A stretch of DNA of 64,000 bases from the NCBI RefSeq assembly GCF_027923555.1, contig NZ_AP025523.1, positions 1,426,001 to 1,490,000 on the forward strand, written 5' to 3'. Made by a program: the position numbers and the translations under genes. Shown here in pieces: positions 1 through 7,657 of the stretch (the first letter of the stretch is position 1; each line of letters opens with the position of its first letter). Source of the DNA: Vulcanimicrobium alpinum (GTDB lineage: Bacteria; Vulcanimicrobiota; Vulcanimicrobiia; Vulcanimicrobiales; Vulcanimicrobiaceae). Below the pieces are notes generated by a model. The model searched no databases and was not told the origin of the DNA. It was given only the letters and a program-made list of their open reading frames with translations.

Positions 1-22
1 ACGTTCGTCGCAGCAGCAGAGC

Positions 23-49
23 TGTGGATAACGGGGATACTGTGGAAAA
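23..49. promoter_or_regulatory. Pair of DnaA-box-like 9-mers at left end of IS3 element
   Basis: TGTGGATAA at 23-31 is the exact complement of the consensus DnaA box TTATCCACA. TGTGGAAAA at 41-49 complements TTTTCCACA, which also fits TTWTNCACA. The two lie in the same orientation, 18 bp apart start to start. A third TGTGGATAA lies at 1478-1486 inside the 3' end of the transposase gene, so the motif marks both ends of the IS3-family element. Binding by DnaA or by the transposase is not shown by the sequence. Confidence 0.4.
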
Positions 50-97
50 CATCCGGAACGATGCAAAGCACGCGGGGGCGAGAAAGTCCTGCAACAG

Positions 98-517
98 ATG
101 CAGTCCTCGAACGGAACCGTTTCAACGGAAATCAAGGCAACCAGTTCACCCCAAAAACCTCAGCGACGTCGGTTCTCCGCCGCCGAGAAGCTGCGCATCG
201 TGCGCGAGGCTGATGCGCGTCCAGCCGGCACGATCGGAGCGTTTCTCCGGCGCGAAGGTATTTACTCATCGCAGCTCTATGCCTGGCGAAGGCAGCGCGA
301 TCAAGGCGACCTCGATCCAGGTGCGGTGCGCCAACGTGCAAAAGCCAAAATGCAAGCCGACGAGGTTGCGCAGCGGCTCAAAGAACTCGAGCGGGAAAAC
401 CGGAAACTCCGTCGCCAGTTGGCGCGCGCCGAGCTCATAAACGATATCCAAAAAAAATTTGCGGGGCTCCTGGGCGTCGATCTGGAGAGCCCCGAGACGA
501 ACGAGAACGCAGAATGA
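98..517 (+). CDS. IS3-family transposase OrfA (helix-turn-helix)
   Basis: This is a basic protein of 139 residues. Residues about 22-60 (RRFSAAEKLRIVREAD and following) match the transposase-8 helix-turn-helix that binds the element's ends. A leucine/charged helix at about 88-125 (ELERENRKLRRQLARAEL) resembles the leucine zipper of IS3 OrfA. The gene overlaps OrfB by 4 bases (ATGA at 514). A run of eight A residues at 450-457 could support -1 frameshifting into the OrfB frame, which is open from there to 514. Function is by family resemblance. Confidence 0.85.
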   Translation: MQSSNGTVSTEIKATSSPQKPQRRRFSAAEKLRIVREADARPAGTIGAFLRREGIYSSQLYAWRRQRDQGDLDPGAVRQRAKAKMQADEVAQRLKELERENRKLRRQLARAELINDIQKKFAGLLGVDLESPETNENAE

Positions 518-1518
518 GTGCGGCGCTGGAACTTGCCCACGAGATTCCGCAGCGCGCGTTGTGCACTGCAGCGGGCATCAGCCGCTCGACGCTGCGGCGC
601 CGCCTAAACGGCACGCCGGAACGACTTCCGTCCGTGATCTCGCGCCGGCGCTCGAGAAGAGCACTGAGCGAACACGAGCAAGCTGAGGTGCTCGCGGTGC
701 TGCATGGCGAGCGGTTTGCCGATCGCGCGCCGGCGACGATCCACGCGACCTTGCTGGACGAAGGTATCTACCTGTGCTCGGTGAGCACGATGTACCGCCT
801 GCTGCGAGCAAACGCGGAGGTGCGCGAACGTCGCCGTATTGCACGTCATCCGGAGTACCGTAAGCCCGAACTGGTGGCCACCGGTCCGCGTCAAGTTTTC
901 TCGTGGGATATCACGAAGCTGCGCGGCCCGCACCCGGGTGAGTGGTTCTCGCTGCTGGTGATGCTCGACATCTTCAGCCGGTTTGTCGTCGGCTGGATGC
1001 TCGTGCATCGGGCCAACGCCGAACTCGCACGGCACTTCATCGCGCAGACGCTGGAACGTGAAGGCATCCAGCCCGGGCACGCGATCGTTCACGCCGATCG
1101 CGGCGCGGAGATGACGGCGCAACCCGTGTGCGCCCTGATGGACAAGCTCGGCGTCGTACGTTCGCACAGCCGTCCGCACGTTAGCGACGATAACCCCTTC
1201 TCGGAGTCCCAGTTCCGCACGCTGAAGTACCATCCCGAATTCCCCGATCGATTTGGGTCGTTTGAGCACGGGCACGATTTCGTTGGTGAGTTCATGACCT
1301 GGTACAACAACGAGCACCGGCACTCCGGAATCGCGATGCTGACGCCGGCAATGGTGCATCACGGCCAGGCGGACCGCGTGCTCGCCGCCAGACACGACGT
1401 GATGCTCGCGGCTTACCGCGCCAAACCGGAACGATTCATCGGCGGATCGCCAAAGCGGATCGTGTTACCGCCCGCGGTGTGGATAAATCCGCCCGCTCAC
1501 GACGGGGTCGCCGTGTAG
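514..1518 (+). CDS. IS3-family transposase OrfB (DDE integrase core)
   Basis: A 334-residue protein with an N-terminal HTH_21-like segment and an rve integrase core. The catalytic triad can be placed at D132 (in SWDITK), D195 (in HADRG) and E231 (in FSESQF). The 35 residues between the second and third give the DD35E spacing typical of IS3. The C-terminal YNNEHRHSGIAMLTP block is also typical of the family. It may be made alone or as an OrfAB fusion by frameshifting. It looks intact and potentially active. Confidence 0.9.
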   Translation: MSAALELAHEIPQRALCTAAGISRSTLRRRLNGTPERLPSVISRRRSRRALSEHEQAEVLAVLHGERFADRAPATIHATLLDEGIYLCSVSTMYRLLRANAEVRERRRIARHPEYRKPELVATGPRQVFSWDITKLRGPHPGEWFSLLVMLDIFSRFVVGWMLVHRANAELARHFIAQTLEREGIQPGHAIVHADRGAEMTAQPVCALMDKLGVVRSHSRPHVSDDNPFSESQFRTLKYHPEFPDRFGSFEHGHDFVGEFMTWYNNEHRHSGIAMLTPAMVHHGQADRVLAARHDVMLAAYRAKPERFIGGSPKRIVLPPAVWINPPAHDGVAV

Positions 1519-1556
1519 GCGCTCACAAAAAGCAGATGACTAACAGGACCAAACAC

Positions 1557-2284
1557 CTTGACAGATTCCGCCTCGATGGCAATCGCTACGTGTACCTGTG
1601 GGTCGACGGCATCCATCTTGGCGCCGGCCCCGCTGACGACGGCGCGTGTTGCTCGTGGTGATTGGGGCAGATGCCGATGGCACCAAGCATTTGGTGGCCC
1701 TCGACGATGCGATGAGTGAGAGCGAACTGAGTTGGACGGAGCTTTTCGAAGACCTTAAAAAGCGCGGTTTACACATGCCGCAACTCCTCATCGCCGACGG
1801 CGCAAACGGGTTATGGGCTGCTGCCGGGAAGGCACTTCCCAACACGCGACAGCAACGGTGCTGGCTGCACAAAGTACGCAACGTCTTGGACAAGCTTCCC
1901 GAGAAACAGAAGCCGCGCGTCCATACCGAACTGCGATGCATCGTAAACGCGCCGAGCGAGACGGAAGCGCGCGATCGGATCGAGGCGCTCGCGAAAACAT
2001 TGCAGCGAGATTACCCCAAAGCCGCCGCATGTATCCGCGATGACGTCGATCGCATGGTGACGTTCTATCGCTTTCCGTCGAGCAGTTGGAAAAGCTTGCG
2101 AACGACCAATCCGATCGAATCGATCTTCGCTTCCGTGCGATTACGAACCGAAGCTGCGAAGCGATTGCGTACCGGAAGCTCCGCGACGTACTTGGTGTTC
2201 AAGCTCGTTCAACGCCTCTCTGGCAGCTGGCGACGCATCAACGGATACCAATCCATAACCCTTGAAAACGCCGAAGCGGCGTGA
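1557..2284 (+). pseudogene. IS256 (Mutator)-family transposase remnant, 5'-truncated and frameshifted
   Basis: Similarity to IS256 transposases starts abruptly with NRYVYLWVDGIHLG at about 1578, which carries the first catalytic Asp. It then changes frame near 1645-1650 and continues from GTG 1646 to 2284 (LLVVIGADADGTKHLVALDD, then QQRCWLHKVRNVLDKL, then TTNPIESIFASVR, the last containing the conserved Glu). The N-terminal DNA-binding half is missing; the IS3 element ends just upstream and probably replaced it. At least one frameshift and the truncation make an active enzyme unlikely. Confidence 0.85.
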
Positions 2285-2414
2285 GATACTCATGATGCCG
2301 GTGCTACGCCGCCAAACCAATGTCCCCGATAATCGGCACGACCTCCCTGGAAGGCCGGGTTGCCTCTACCGTGCAGCTATAAGGGAAACTATGCACGCTC
2401 CGTAAGAATGCTAC

Positions 2415-2444
2415 TTGGACTTTGCTCGAAGCGTACTCTATCAT
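2415..2444 (+). promoter_or_regulatory. Putative sigma-70-type promoter of the cupredoxin-sorAB genes
   Basis: TTGGAC (2415-2420) and TATCAT (2439-2444) are separated by 18 bp, giving a start about 2451, 30 bases before the TTG start of the cupredoxin gene. The -35 region sits in the 11-mer TACTTGGACTT (2412-2422), which recurs at 7843-7853 upstream of the TDT transporter. It is a pattern-based prediction only. Confidence 0.5.
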
Positions 2445-2480
2445 CGATGCGGACCACTTCGACCCGAGAGGAACCTCCGT

Positions 2481-2828
2481 TTGAACCGTATCGCCCTCGT
2501 CGCCGGCCTCGTTGCCGGCTCCCTTGTGCTCGCCGCGCCTGCCTTCGCGCGTGACGTCGACATCACGGCCAACGGTCACACGTTTGCCTTCTCGCCCAAC
2601 GTCGTGACGCTCAAGAAAGGCGTTCCGACGACCCTCCATTTCAAGGCGACGCCGGGGGCGCCGCACGGGCTTGCGGTTCCGGGCATCGGTCTCGCCAACA
2701 CCGTGATCACGTCCGCGGGAACGACCGTCACCGTCACCCCGAAGAAGGCCGGTACGTTTCCCGCGAACTGCACGATCGTCTGCGGCGCGGGCCACGACCA
2801 CATGGCAATGAAGTTCGTCGTGAAATAG
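2481..2828 (+). CDS. Exported cupredoxin with CuA-type copper motif
   Basis: A 115-residue protein with an N-terminal signal peptide (LNRIALVAGLVAGSLVLAAP, cleavage after AFA) and a cupredoxin beta-barrel. The C-terminal CTIVCGAGHDHM reproduces the C-x3-C-x3-H-x2-M ligand loop of the CuA centre of cytochrome oxidase subunit II and N2O reductase. An upstream His in GAPHGLAV supplies the remaining ligand. No membrane anchor is seen beyond the signal peptide. The TTG at 2481 is chosen as start because GAGAGGA precedes it by 8 bases and a promoter overlaps the more upstream start at 2415. It lies 10 bases before the sulfite dehydrogenase gene, so it may carry its electrons; that is inference. Confidence 0.8.
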   Translation: MNRIALVAGLVAGSLVLAAPAFARDVDITANGHTFAFSPNVVTLKKGVPTTLHFKATPGAPHGLAVPGIGLANTVITSAGTTVTVTPKKAGTFPANCTIVCGAGHDHMAMKFVVK

Positions 2829-2838
2829 GGAAGCGCCA

Positions 2839-4044
2839 GTGATGCTTTCGTCTCGTCGCTCGTTCTTAGCCGCGTCCGGTGCGGCTGCGTTGACCGGCGC
2901 TCTCGCGGCGCCGGCATCCGCCGAAAAGATCGTGCGCGGCGTCTTCGTCAACGGGGACCGTCCGCTCGTCGCGTTTCCGCAGAAGCGGGCGCTGATGGTG
3001 CTCACGCCGCGTCCGCCTCAGCTGGAGACGCCGTTTGCGGTGTTCGACGAGGGCGTCTTCACGCCGAACGACGCGTTTTTCGTGCGCTGGCATCTTTCCG
3101 ATATCCCGACGAGCATCGATGCGGCGAAGCACCGCATCCGCGTGACGGGTGCGGTCGACAAGGCGCTCTCCCTGTCGATCGCGGATTTGCGGCGGATGCC
3201 GTCGGTCGAGATCGCAGCGGTGAATCAATGCTCCGGTAACAGCCGCGGCTTCTTCGATCCGCGTCCAGCGGGCGGACAGTGGCAGAACGGCGCCATGGGC
3301 AACGCGCTATGGAAGGGCGTTCGGCTCAAGGACGTCCTATCGCGCGCCGGGCTGAAAGCCGATGCGAAACAGGTTCAGTTCAACGGCCTCGAACGCCCCG
3401 CGCTGCCGGCTACGCCGGACTTCAAAAAGTCGCTCGACGTTGACATCGCGCGCGGCGAAGACGTCATCGTCGCCTATGAGATGAACGGCAAGCCGATGCC
3501 GCTGCTCAACGGATACCCCGTGCGCCTTATCGTGCCGGGTTGGTATTCGACGTACTGGGTCAAGATGCTCAGCGACATTACGGTGCTCGACCACGTCGAC
3601 GATCAGTTCTGGATGAAGACCGCGTACCGCATCCCCGACACGCCCAACCACAGCGTCTCGCCTACGGATAAAGATTACCCGACGGTTCCAATCAATCGGA
3701 TGGTCGTCCGGTCGTTCGTCACAAACGTGACTGACGGGCAGTCCATGAAAGCCGGCCGTACTACTGTTCGCGGAATTGCGTTCGACGGCGGCAGCGGGAT
3801 CAAGTCGGTCGAGATCTCCTCGGACGGCGGCACGACCTGGGCGCCCGCCGCACTCGAGCGCGATTTTGGAAAGTATTCGTTTCGGCGTTGGAACGCCGAC
3901 GTCGCACTCGAGGGCGGCAAGAGCTACACGTTCGCCTGTCGCGCCGTCGCAAACGACGGAGACACGCAAACCGCCACCCCGATCTGGAACCCCGGAGGAT
4001 ACATGCGCAACGAGATTCAGACCTACAAAGTGACGGTCACGTGA
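2839..4044 (+). CDS. sorA: SorA-like sulfite dehydrogenase, molybdopterin subunit
   Basis: A 401-residue member of the sulfite oxidase family. SSRRSFLAAS near the N-terminus is a twin-arginine signal, so the enzyme folds with its cofactor before export. The Mo-ligating cysteine is C131 in VNQCSGNSRG. The C-terminal third (DGGSGIKSVEISSDGGTTW) is the Mo-co dimerisation domain. It is followed by a monohaem cytochrome with a GTGA overlap, the arrangement of SorAB enzymes that oxidise sulfite to sulfate in the periplasm. It is distinct from the SoxC at 15631. GTG 2839 or ATG 2842 could be the start. Confidence 0.85.
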   Translation: MMLSSRRSFLAASGAAALTGALAAPASAEKIVRGVFVNGDRPLVAFPQKRALMVLTPRPPQLETPFAVFDEGVFTPNDAFFVRWHLSDIPTSIDAAKHRIRVTGAVDKALSLSIADLRRMPSVEIAAVNQCSGNSRGFFDPRPAGGQWQNGAMGNALWKGVRLKDVLSRAGLKADAKQVQFNGLERPALPATPDFKKSLDVDIARGEDVIVAYEMNGKPMPLLNGYPVRLIVPGWYSTYWVKMLSDITVLDHVDDQFWMKTAYRIPDTPNHSVSPTDKDYPTVPINRMVVRSFVTNVTDGQSMKAGRTTVRGIAFDGGSGIKSVEISSDGGTTWAPAALERDFGKYSFRRWNADVALEGGKSYTFACRAVANDGDTQTATPIWNPGGYMRNEIQTYKVTVT

Positions 4045-4397
4045 AGGCCCTCGCTATCGCATCGGCACTTGCCGTCGTGCCGCTCGTCGCCGTTGCGGCC
4101 ACGCCGGCGCCCTATCCGGCTGTAAAGGCCAAGCCCGCTGCTGCGAGCTCGAAGGTGACAATCGCAATGCCGGGCGATCTTTCGTTCCAGTTCAAGCCCG
4201 GTGCCGGCTCGCAAGTTGCGGCGACATATTGCTTGACGTGCCACTCATCGGCCTACGTGTCGACGCAGCCTCCGCTCGATAAAGCCCACTGGGCGGCGGA
4301 GGTGACGAAGATGCGTAAGGCTTATGGTGCGGCGATCCCCGACAAAGACGCCGAAACGATCGTGGACTACCTCACGGCGACATACGGAAAGTCGTAG
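4041..4397 (+). CDS. sorB: SorB-like monohaem cytochrome c
   Basis: A 118-residue exported cytochrome. The first about 20 residues form a signal peptide (ending LVAVAA), and one haem-c site CLTCH lies at residues 64-68. The GTG at 4041 overlaps the sorA stop (GTGA), so the two are translationally coupled and probably form one complex passing sulfite-derived electrons to a downstream acceptor. The longer upstream reading frame is a shadow of sorA. An axial Met is likely one of those in the KMRKAYG region, but I cannot be certain. Confidence 0.82.
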   Translation: MKALAIASALAVVPLVAVAATPAPYPAVKAKPAAASSKVTIAMPGDLSFQFKPGAGSQVAATYCLTCHSSAYVSTQPPLDKAHWAAEVTKMRKAYGAAIPDKDAETIVDYLTATYGKS

Positions 4398-4587
4398 GGC
4401 GTTCACGGTCTGAGCCAACGTACCCTAAGCGGCAACGACGACCGCGAGCCCGATGCTCAGCACGAACCAGCTGAACGAGTGCGGCGTTGGTCGACGATGT
4501 GATCGGGCGAACGCACCGGTTTCCCAGCGGACCGCCCGCGCAATTCGGGCGGGAGACTTCCGGCGAGGAATGCGGCGGCTCTCTTAA
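4398..4587. other. Intergenic stretch with a possible minus-strand membrane-gene remnant
   Basis: The 190 bases between sorB and ccoN hold no complete gene. On the minus strand, about 4497 down to a TAG at 4425-4427, the frame reads PHSFSWFVLSIGLAVVVAA, which looks like the C-terminal membrane helix of a lost gene. No hairpin terminator or clear promoter could be placed. The remnant could also be chance. Confidence 0.3.
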
Positions 4588-6006
4588 GTGTCAGCGAGGT
4601 TATTGGTGCGGGATCTACGGTCGTATTCGGGCGAACCGGGAAGCCGAGGTGTCGTCGAGGATGCGCAGATTTTCGCCGCGTTCACGATCTCGGCGACCAT
4701 GTGGCTTCTCATAACGACAGCCGCGGGACTTATCATCAGCTTCAAATACAGCTACCCCGACCTATTCACGAGCCCGTGGTTTTCGTTCGGGCGGTTGCGG
4801 GCCATCCACACCAACGGTACGTTCTACGGGTGGGCGTCGATGGCGCTGGTCGGCTGCGCGATATGGGTGGCGGCCCGGTCGAGCGGCGTGAACGTCAAAA
4901 GTCCGCGCGTCGCGTGGCTCTCTCTCTGGCTCTTCAACGTTGCGGCGTTGGTCGGTACGATCACGCTCGACCTGGGTTTGAACAACGGCAACCAAGAGTA
5001 CCGCGAGTGGATCTGGCCGGCGGCCGTACTGTTTCTGTGCGCGCTCCTCTCAGCGCTAGTCGTCGTTTTCCGCACGGTGGCGTCTCGGATCGGCGACGAT
5101 ATCTACATCGCAAATTGGTACACGATCGGCGGGTTCATCTTCACGATCATCTTGGGCGTAACCGCAGGTGTGCCGTGGTATCAGCACGGCTTGGGCCAGG
5201 TGGCGCTTCAAGGGTTCTACATGCACAACGCCGTCGGCATGTGGTTTACGTTCCTTGCGCTCGGTACGACCTACTACGCGCTGCCGAAGCTTCTGAATCG
5301 GCCGATCTACTCCTATGCCTTGGGCGTGCTCGGATTTTGGACCAACCTGCTGTTCTATCCGGTGATCGGCGCGCATCACTACGAGTTCTCGCCGTTGCCG
5401 TGGTGGTTCCAGACGTTGGCGATCGTCTTCTCCGTCGGAATGCTCGTCCCGGTCTGGGCGGGCAGCGGCAATTTCTTTCTGACGATGCGTGGGCGTTGGG
5501 GGACTGTCCGGCGATCCTATGCGCTCCCATTTCTTGCTGTGGGCATCGGATACTACTTCGTCGGCTCGACGCAAGGCACGATCGAAGCGTTTCGGTCGCT
5601 GCAGAACATCTGGCACCTGACGTCGTTTACGGTCGGACATTCGCACGCCACCATGTACGGTTTCATCACGTTCGTCGCATGGGGAGCGATCTACGGTCTC
5701 CTGCCGAGCGCAACCGGTAAGGAGCCGCCAAGAATTGCGGTAGGAATTCATTTTTGGCTGGCGTTTATCGGAGTTACCGGGTACGTCGTCGTCCTGTCCA
5801 TTGCCGGGACGGAGCAGGGGCTGCGCTGGGCGAGCGGCGACCCGTTCATCGCTTCGGTCGAAGCTGCTGCGCCCTTGTGGCTGGCGCGCGCGGTGACGGG
5901 AACGATGATGTTCGCGGCTCATCTCGTCTTCGCATACAACGTTTGGCGGATGACCGCGCCGCGCCACGTCGTCGCGCCGTCCGGGCTACGAGGAGCTACC
6001 GTGTGA
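4588..6006 (+). CDS. ccoN: cbb3-type cytochrome c oxidase subunit I (CcoN)
   Basis: A 472-residue membrane protein with about 12 helices that reduces O2 at a haem b3/CuB site. The expected histidines are seen: IHTNGTFYGW and the second His of VGHSHATMYGF for low-spin haem, the first His of that motif for haem b3, and YMHNAVG plus GAHHY for CuB. A Tyr six residues before the GAHH pair (LFYPVIGAHH) matches the cross-linked Tyr position of cbb3 enzymes. The start is uncertain: GTG 4588 lacks a clear ribosome site, and TTG 4603 or GTG 4606 after GCGAGG are alternatives. Confidence 0.9.
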   Translation: MSARLLVRDLRSYSGEPGSRGVVEDAQIFAAFTISATMWLLITTAAGLIISFKYSYPDLFTSPWFSFGRLRAIHTNGTFYGWASMALVGCAIWVAARSSGVNVKSPRVAWLSLWLFNVAALVGTITLDLGLNNGNQEYREWIWPAAVLFLCALLSALVVVFRTVASRIGDDIYIANWYTIGGFIFTIILGVTAGVPWYQHGLGQVALQGFYMHNAVGMWFTFLALGTTYYALPKLLNRPIYSYALGVLGFWTNLLFYPVIGAHHYEFSPLPWWFQTLAIVFSVGMLVPVWAGSGNFFLTMRGRWGTVRRSYALPFLAVGIGYYFVGSTQGTIEAFRSLQNIWHLTSFTVGHSHATMYGFITFVAWGAIYGLLPSATGKEPPRIAVGIHFWLAFIGVTGYVVVLSIAGTEQGLRWASGDPFIASVEAAAPLWLARAVTGTMMFAAHLVFAYNVWRMTAPRHVVAPSGLRGATV

Positions 6007-6014
6007 GGACCGGG

Positions 6015-6584
6015 ATGAACAACCTCGGGATTCTCGCGGGAAGCGCCTTCTTCACGTATCTCGCGCTCGCGATTGCGATGGGCGTCTTCCCCGGAGCTGC
6101 CCTTTCCGCGACCAAGCCGGGACCGGGCGTCGTTCCGTTGAGTGCGCAGGAGGCGCGCGGCCGCGACGTCTATGTCGCCGAAGGCTGCTCCTACTGCCAC
6201 ACGCAGCAGGTCCGTCCGTTGGCTCAGGACGGAGTGTGGGGCCGTCCCTCGACCGCCGGCGACTACGCGCACGACACCCCGCAATTGTTGGGAACGGAAC
6301 GCACAGGTCCCGATCTCTCCAACATCGGCGCACGGCAGCCGAGCGATGTATGGCACCTCATCCATCTCTACCAGCCGCGCTCGCTGGTGCATGCCTCGAT
6401 CATGCCGCAATATCCGTGGCTGTTCGCGGTCAAGGTACGGGCGGATGCCGGCGACGTCACGGTCGCCGTTCCGCCCGGATATGTTGCGCCGAACTCGACG
6501 GTCGTCGCGACGCAGAGTGCGCTCGACCTGGTCGCGTATCTCAAATCGCTCAAGCAGAAGCCGCTCCCGACGGCCGCGCCATGA
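6015..6584 (+). CDS. ccoO: cbb3-type oxidase monohaem cytochrome subunit (CcoO)
   Basis: A 189-residue protein with one N-terminal membrane anchor (about residues 5-27) and one haem site in EGCSYCHTQQVRPL, the hallmark CcoO motif. HASIMPQYPWLF supplies the axial methionine region. ATG 6015 is chosen, with GAGGAC just upstream; a GTG at 6003 overlapping the ccoN stop is possible. It transfers electrons to CcoN. Confidence 0.9.
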   Translation: MNNLGILAGSAFFTYLALAIAMGVFPGAALSATKPGPGVVPLSAQEARGRDVYVAEGCSYCHTQQVRPLAQDGVWGRPSTAGDYAHDTPQLLGTERTGPDLSNIGARQPSDVWHLIHLYQPRSLVHASIMPQYPWLFAVKVRADAGDVTVAVPPGYVAPNSTVVATQSALDLVAYLKSLKQKPLPTAAP

Positions 6585-6754
6585 CGATGCACCCGGCGAT
6601 GTTCGATCCGAGCGATGCCGTCGGCACGGCCATCGTGATCGCCGGCGCCGTCGCGACGGCGTTGTCCTTCGTGCTGGCGGTTCGTTACACGGCGTGGCCG
6701 CGCGAAGACGATCCGAATCACCCCAAGCACGTGATCCTTAGCGAGGATCGCTGA
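6581..6754 (+). CDS. ccoQ: Small single-helix CcoQ-like subunit
   Basis: A 57-residue protein beginning with an ATGA overlap on the ccoO stop. One membrane helix at about residues 14-34 (GTAIVIAGAVATALSFVLAV) is followed by RYTAWPREDDPNHP, a short cytosolic tail. Position between ccoO and the ccoP-like gene and the single-helix architecture match CcoQ, which stabilises cbb3 oxidase. The sequence is too short for firm homology, so the symbol rests mainly on position. Confidence 0.6.
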   Translation: MTMHPAMFDPSDAVGTAIVIAGAVATALSFVLAVRYTAWPREDDPNHPKHVILSEDR

Positions 6755-7657
6755 ATGGATGCATCGCATGGGCAGCGCGACGTCGCACGGCTCGACGCGT
6801 TTATCGACGACGCGCAAGAGCCGTTCCAACGCGTCGTTCCCCCGGTGACGATCACGCTGGACACAACCTTACTTGACGACGGCGACCACGTGTTGCGGCT
6901 CGAAGCGTACGATGCACTTGGTCACGTGGGCCGGCGAACGATTCCGTTCGTCGTGCAGAACGGGCCCGGGATCACGATCACCGGTTTGCGTGCGCGTGAT
7001 CGCGTCGCCGGAACCGTCGACCTGGCGCTCAACGCGTTCAGCGGCGAAGAGCCGTTCGACTCGATCCGCGCCGAATCGCGTGGGCCGATTCCGGTCTGGA
7101 CGTGGGTGATGATCCTCATCGTCGCGGGCTGGGCAGGATGGTACGGCTTAGCGTTGTTCGCGACGCCGGCGGTATATGCGTCGACGCCGACCTACGAGGA
7201 GCATCCCGTCGAACCCGCTGCTGCGGCGGGGAACGCGTCCGCGACGCCGCCTCAGAATCCGGTCGCTGCCGCCCAAGCGCCATTGACGACCAAGGCCGCT
7301 CCGCGCGGCTCCGGCAAGGGATCCGCCGGCGGCTTCGACTTCGCTTCCACCGGGCCGCAGTTGTACACGCAAAACTGCTCGGCGTGCCACGGTGCAAGCG
7401 GCGCGGGAATACCCGGAGCGTTCCCCGCCCTCGCGGCGGACCCGGTTGTCAACGCGACGAATCCCGCCGAGCACATAGCGATCCTCTTGCGCGGGCTAAA
7501 AGGAAGGGCCATCAAGGCAGTTACGTATTCGAGTCAGATGCCGGCGTTTCCGCAGCTGTCCGACGCCGACATCGCTGCGATCGTCGACCATGAACGAACG
7601 TCATGGGGAAACCAGGCGCCGGTGGTCACTCCGGCAGATGTCAAGCGCGCGCGTTGA
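6755..7657 (+). CDS. CcoP-position monohaem cytochrome with N-terminal Ig-like domain
   Basis: A 300-residue protein whose start ATG directly follows the previous stop. Residues about 20-110 form a beta-rich Ig-like module (DGDHVLRLEAYDALGHVGRR). A membrane helix follows at about 114-134, then an Ala/Pro-rich linker, then a cytochrome c domain with CSACHG. Canonical CcoP has two membrane helices and two haem sites; this one has a single CxxCH and an added Ig module. By position it should feed electrons into CcoO/CcoN, but the architecture is non-canonical. Confidence 0.75.
   Translation: MDASHGQRDVARLDAFIDDAQEPFQRVVPPVTITLDTTLLDDGDHVLRLEAYDALGHVGRRTIPFVVQNGPGITITGLRARDRVAGTVDLALNAFSGEEPFDSIRAESRGPIPVWTWVMILIVAGWAGWYGLALFATPAVYASTPTYEEHPVEPAAAAGNASATPPQNPVAAAQAPLTTKAAPRGSGKGSAGGFDFASTGPQLYTQNCSACHGASGAGIPGAFPALAADPVVNATNPAEHIAILLRGLKGRAIKAVTYSSQMPAFPQLSDADIAAIVDHERTSWGNQAPVVTPADVKRAR

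Larger units (their letters stand above)
20..1540 (+). mobile_element. IS3-family insertion sequence (ends not delimited)
   Basis: Two overlapping reading frames, a small helix-turn-helix protein followed by a DDE integrase-type transposase, are the layout of the IS3 family. The element appears complete in coding terms. I could not fix the terminal inverted repeats or a target duplication: the left end lies within the first about 90 bases and the right end between 1518 and about 1557, where an IS256-type remnant begins. Confidence 0.7.

Noticed and set aside
23-49. Replication origin suggested by DnaA-box-like motifs
   Set aside because: Only two boxes, no AT-rich unwinding region, no dnaA/dnaN nearby, and the motifs lie in an IS end.
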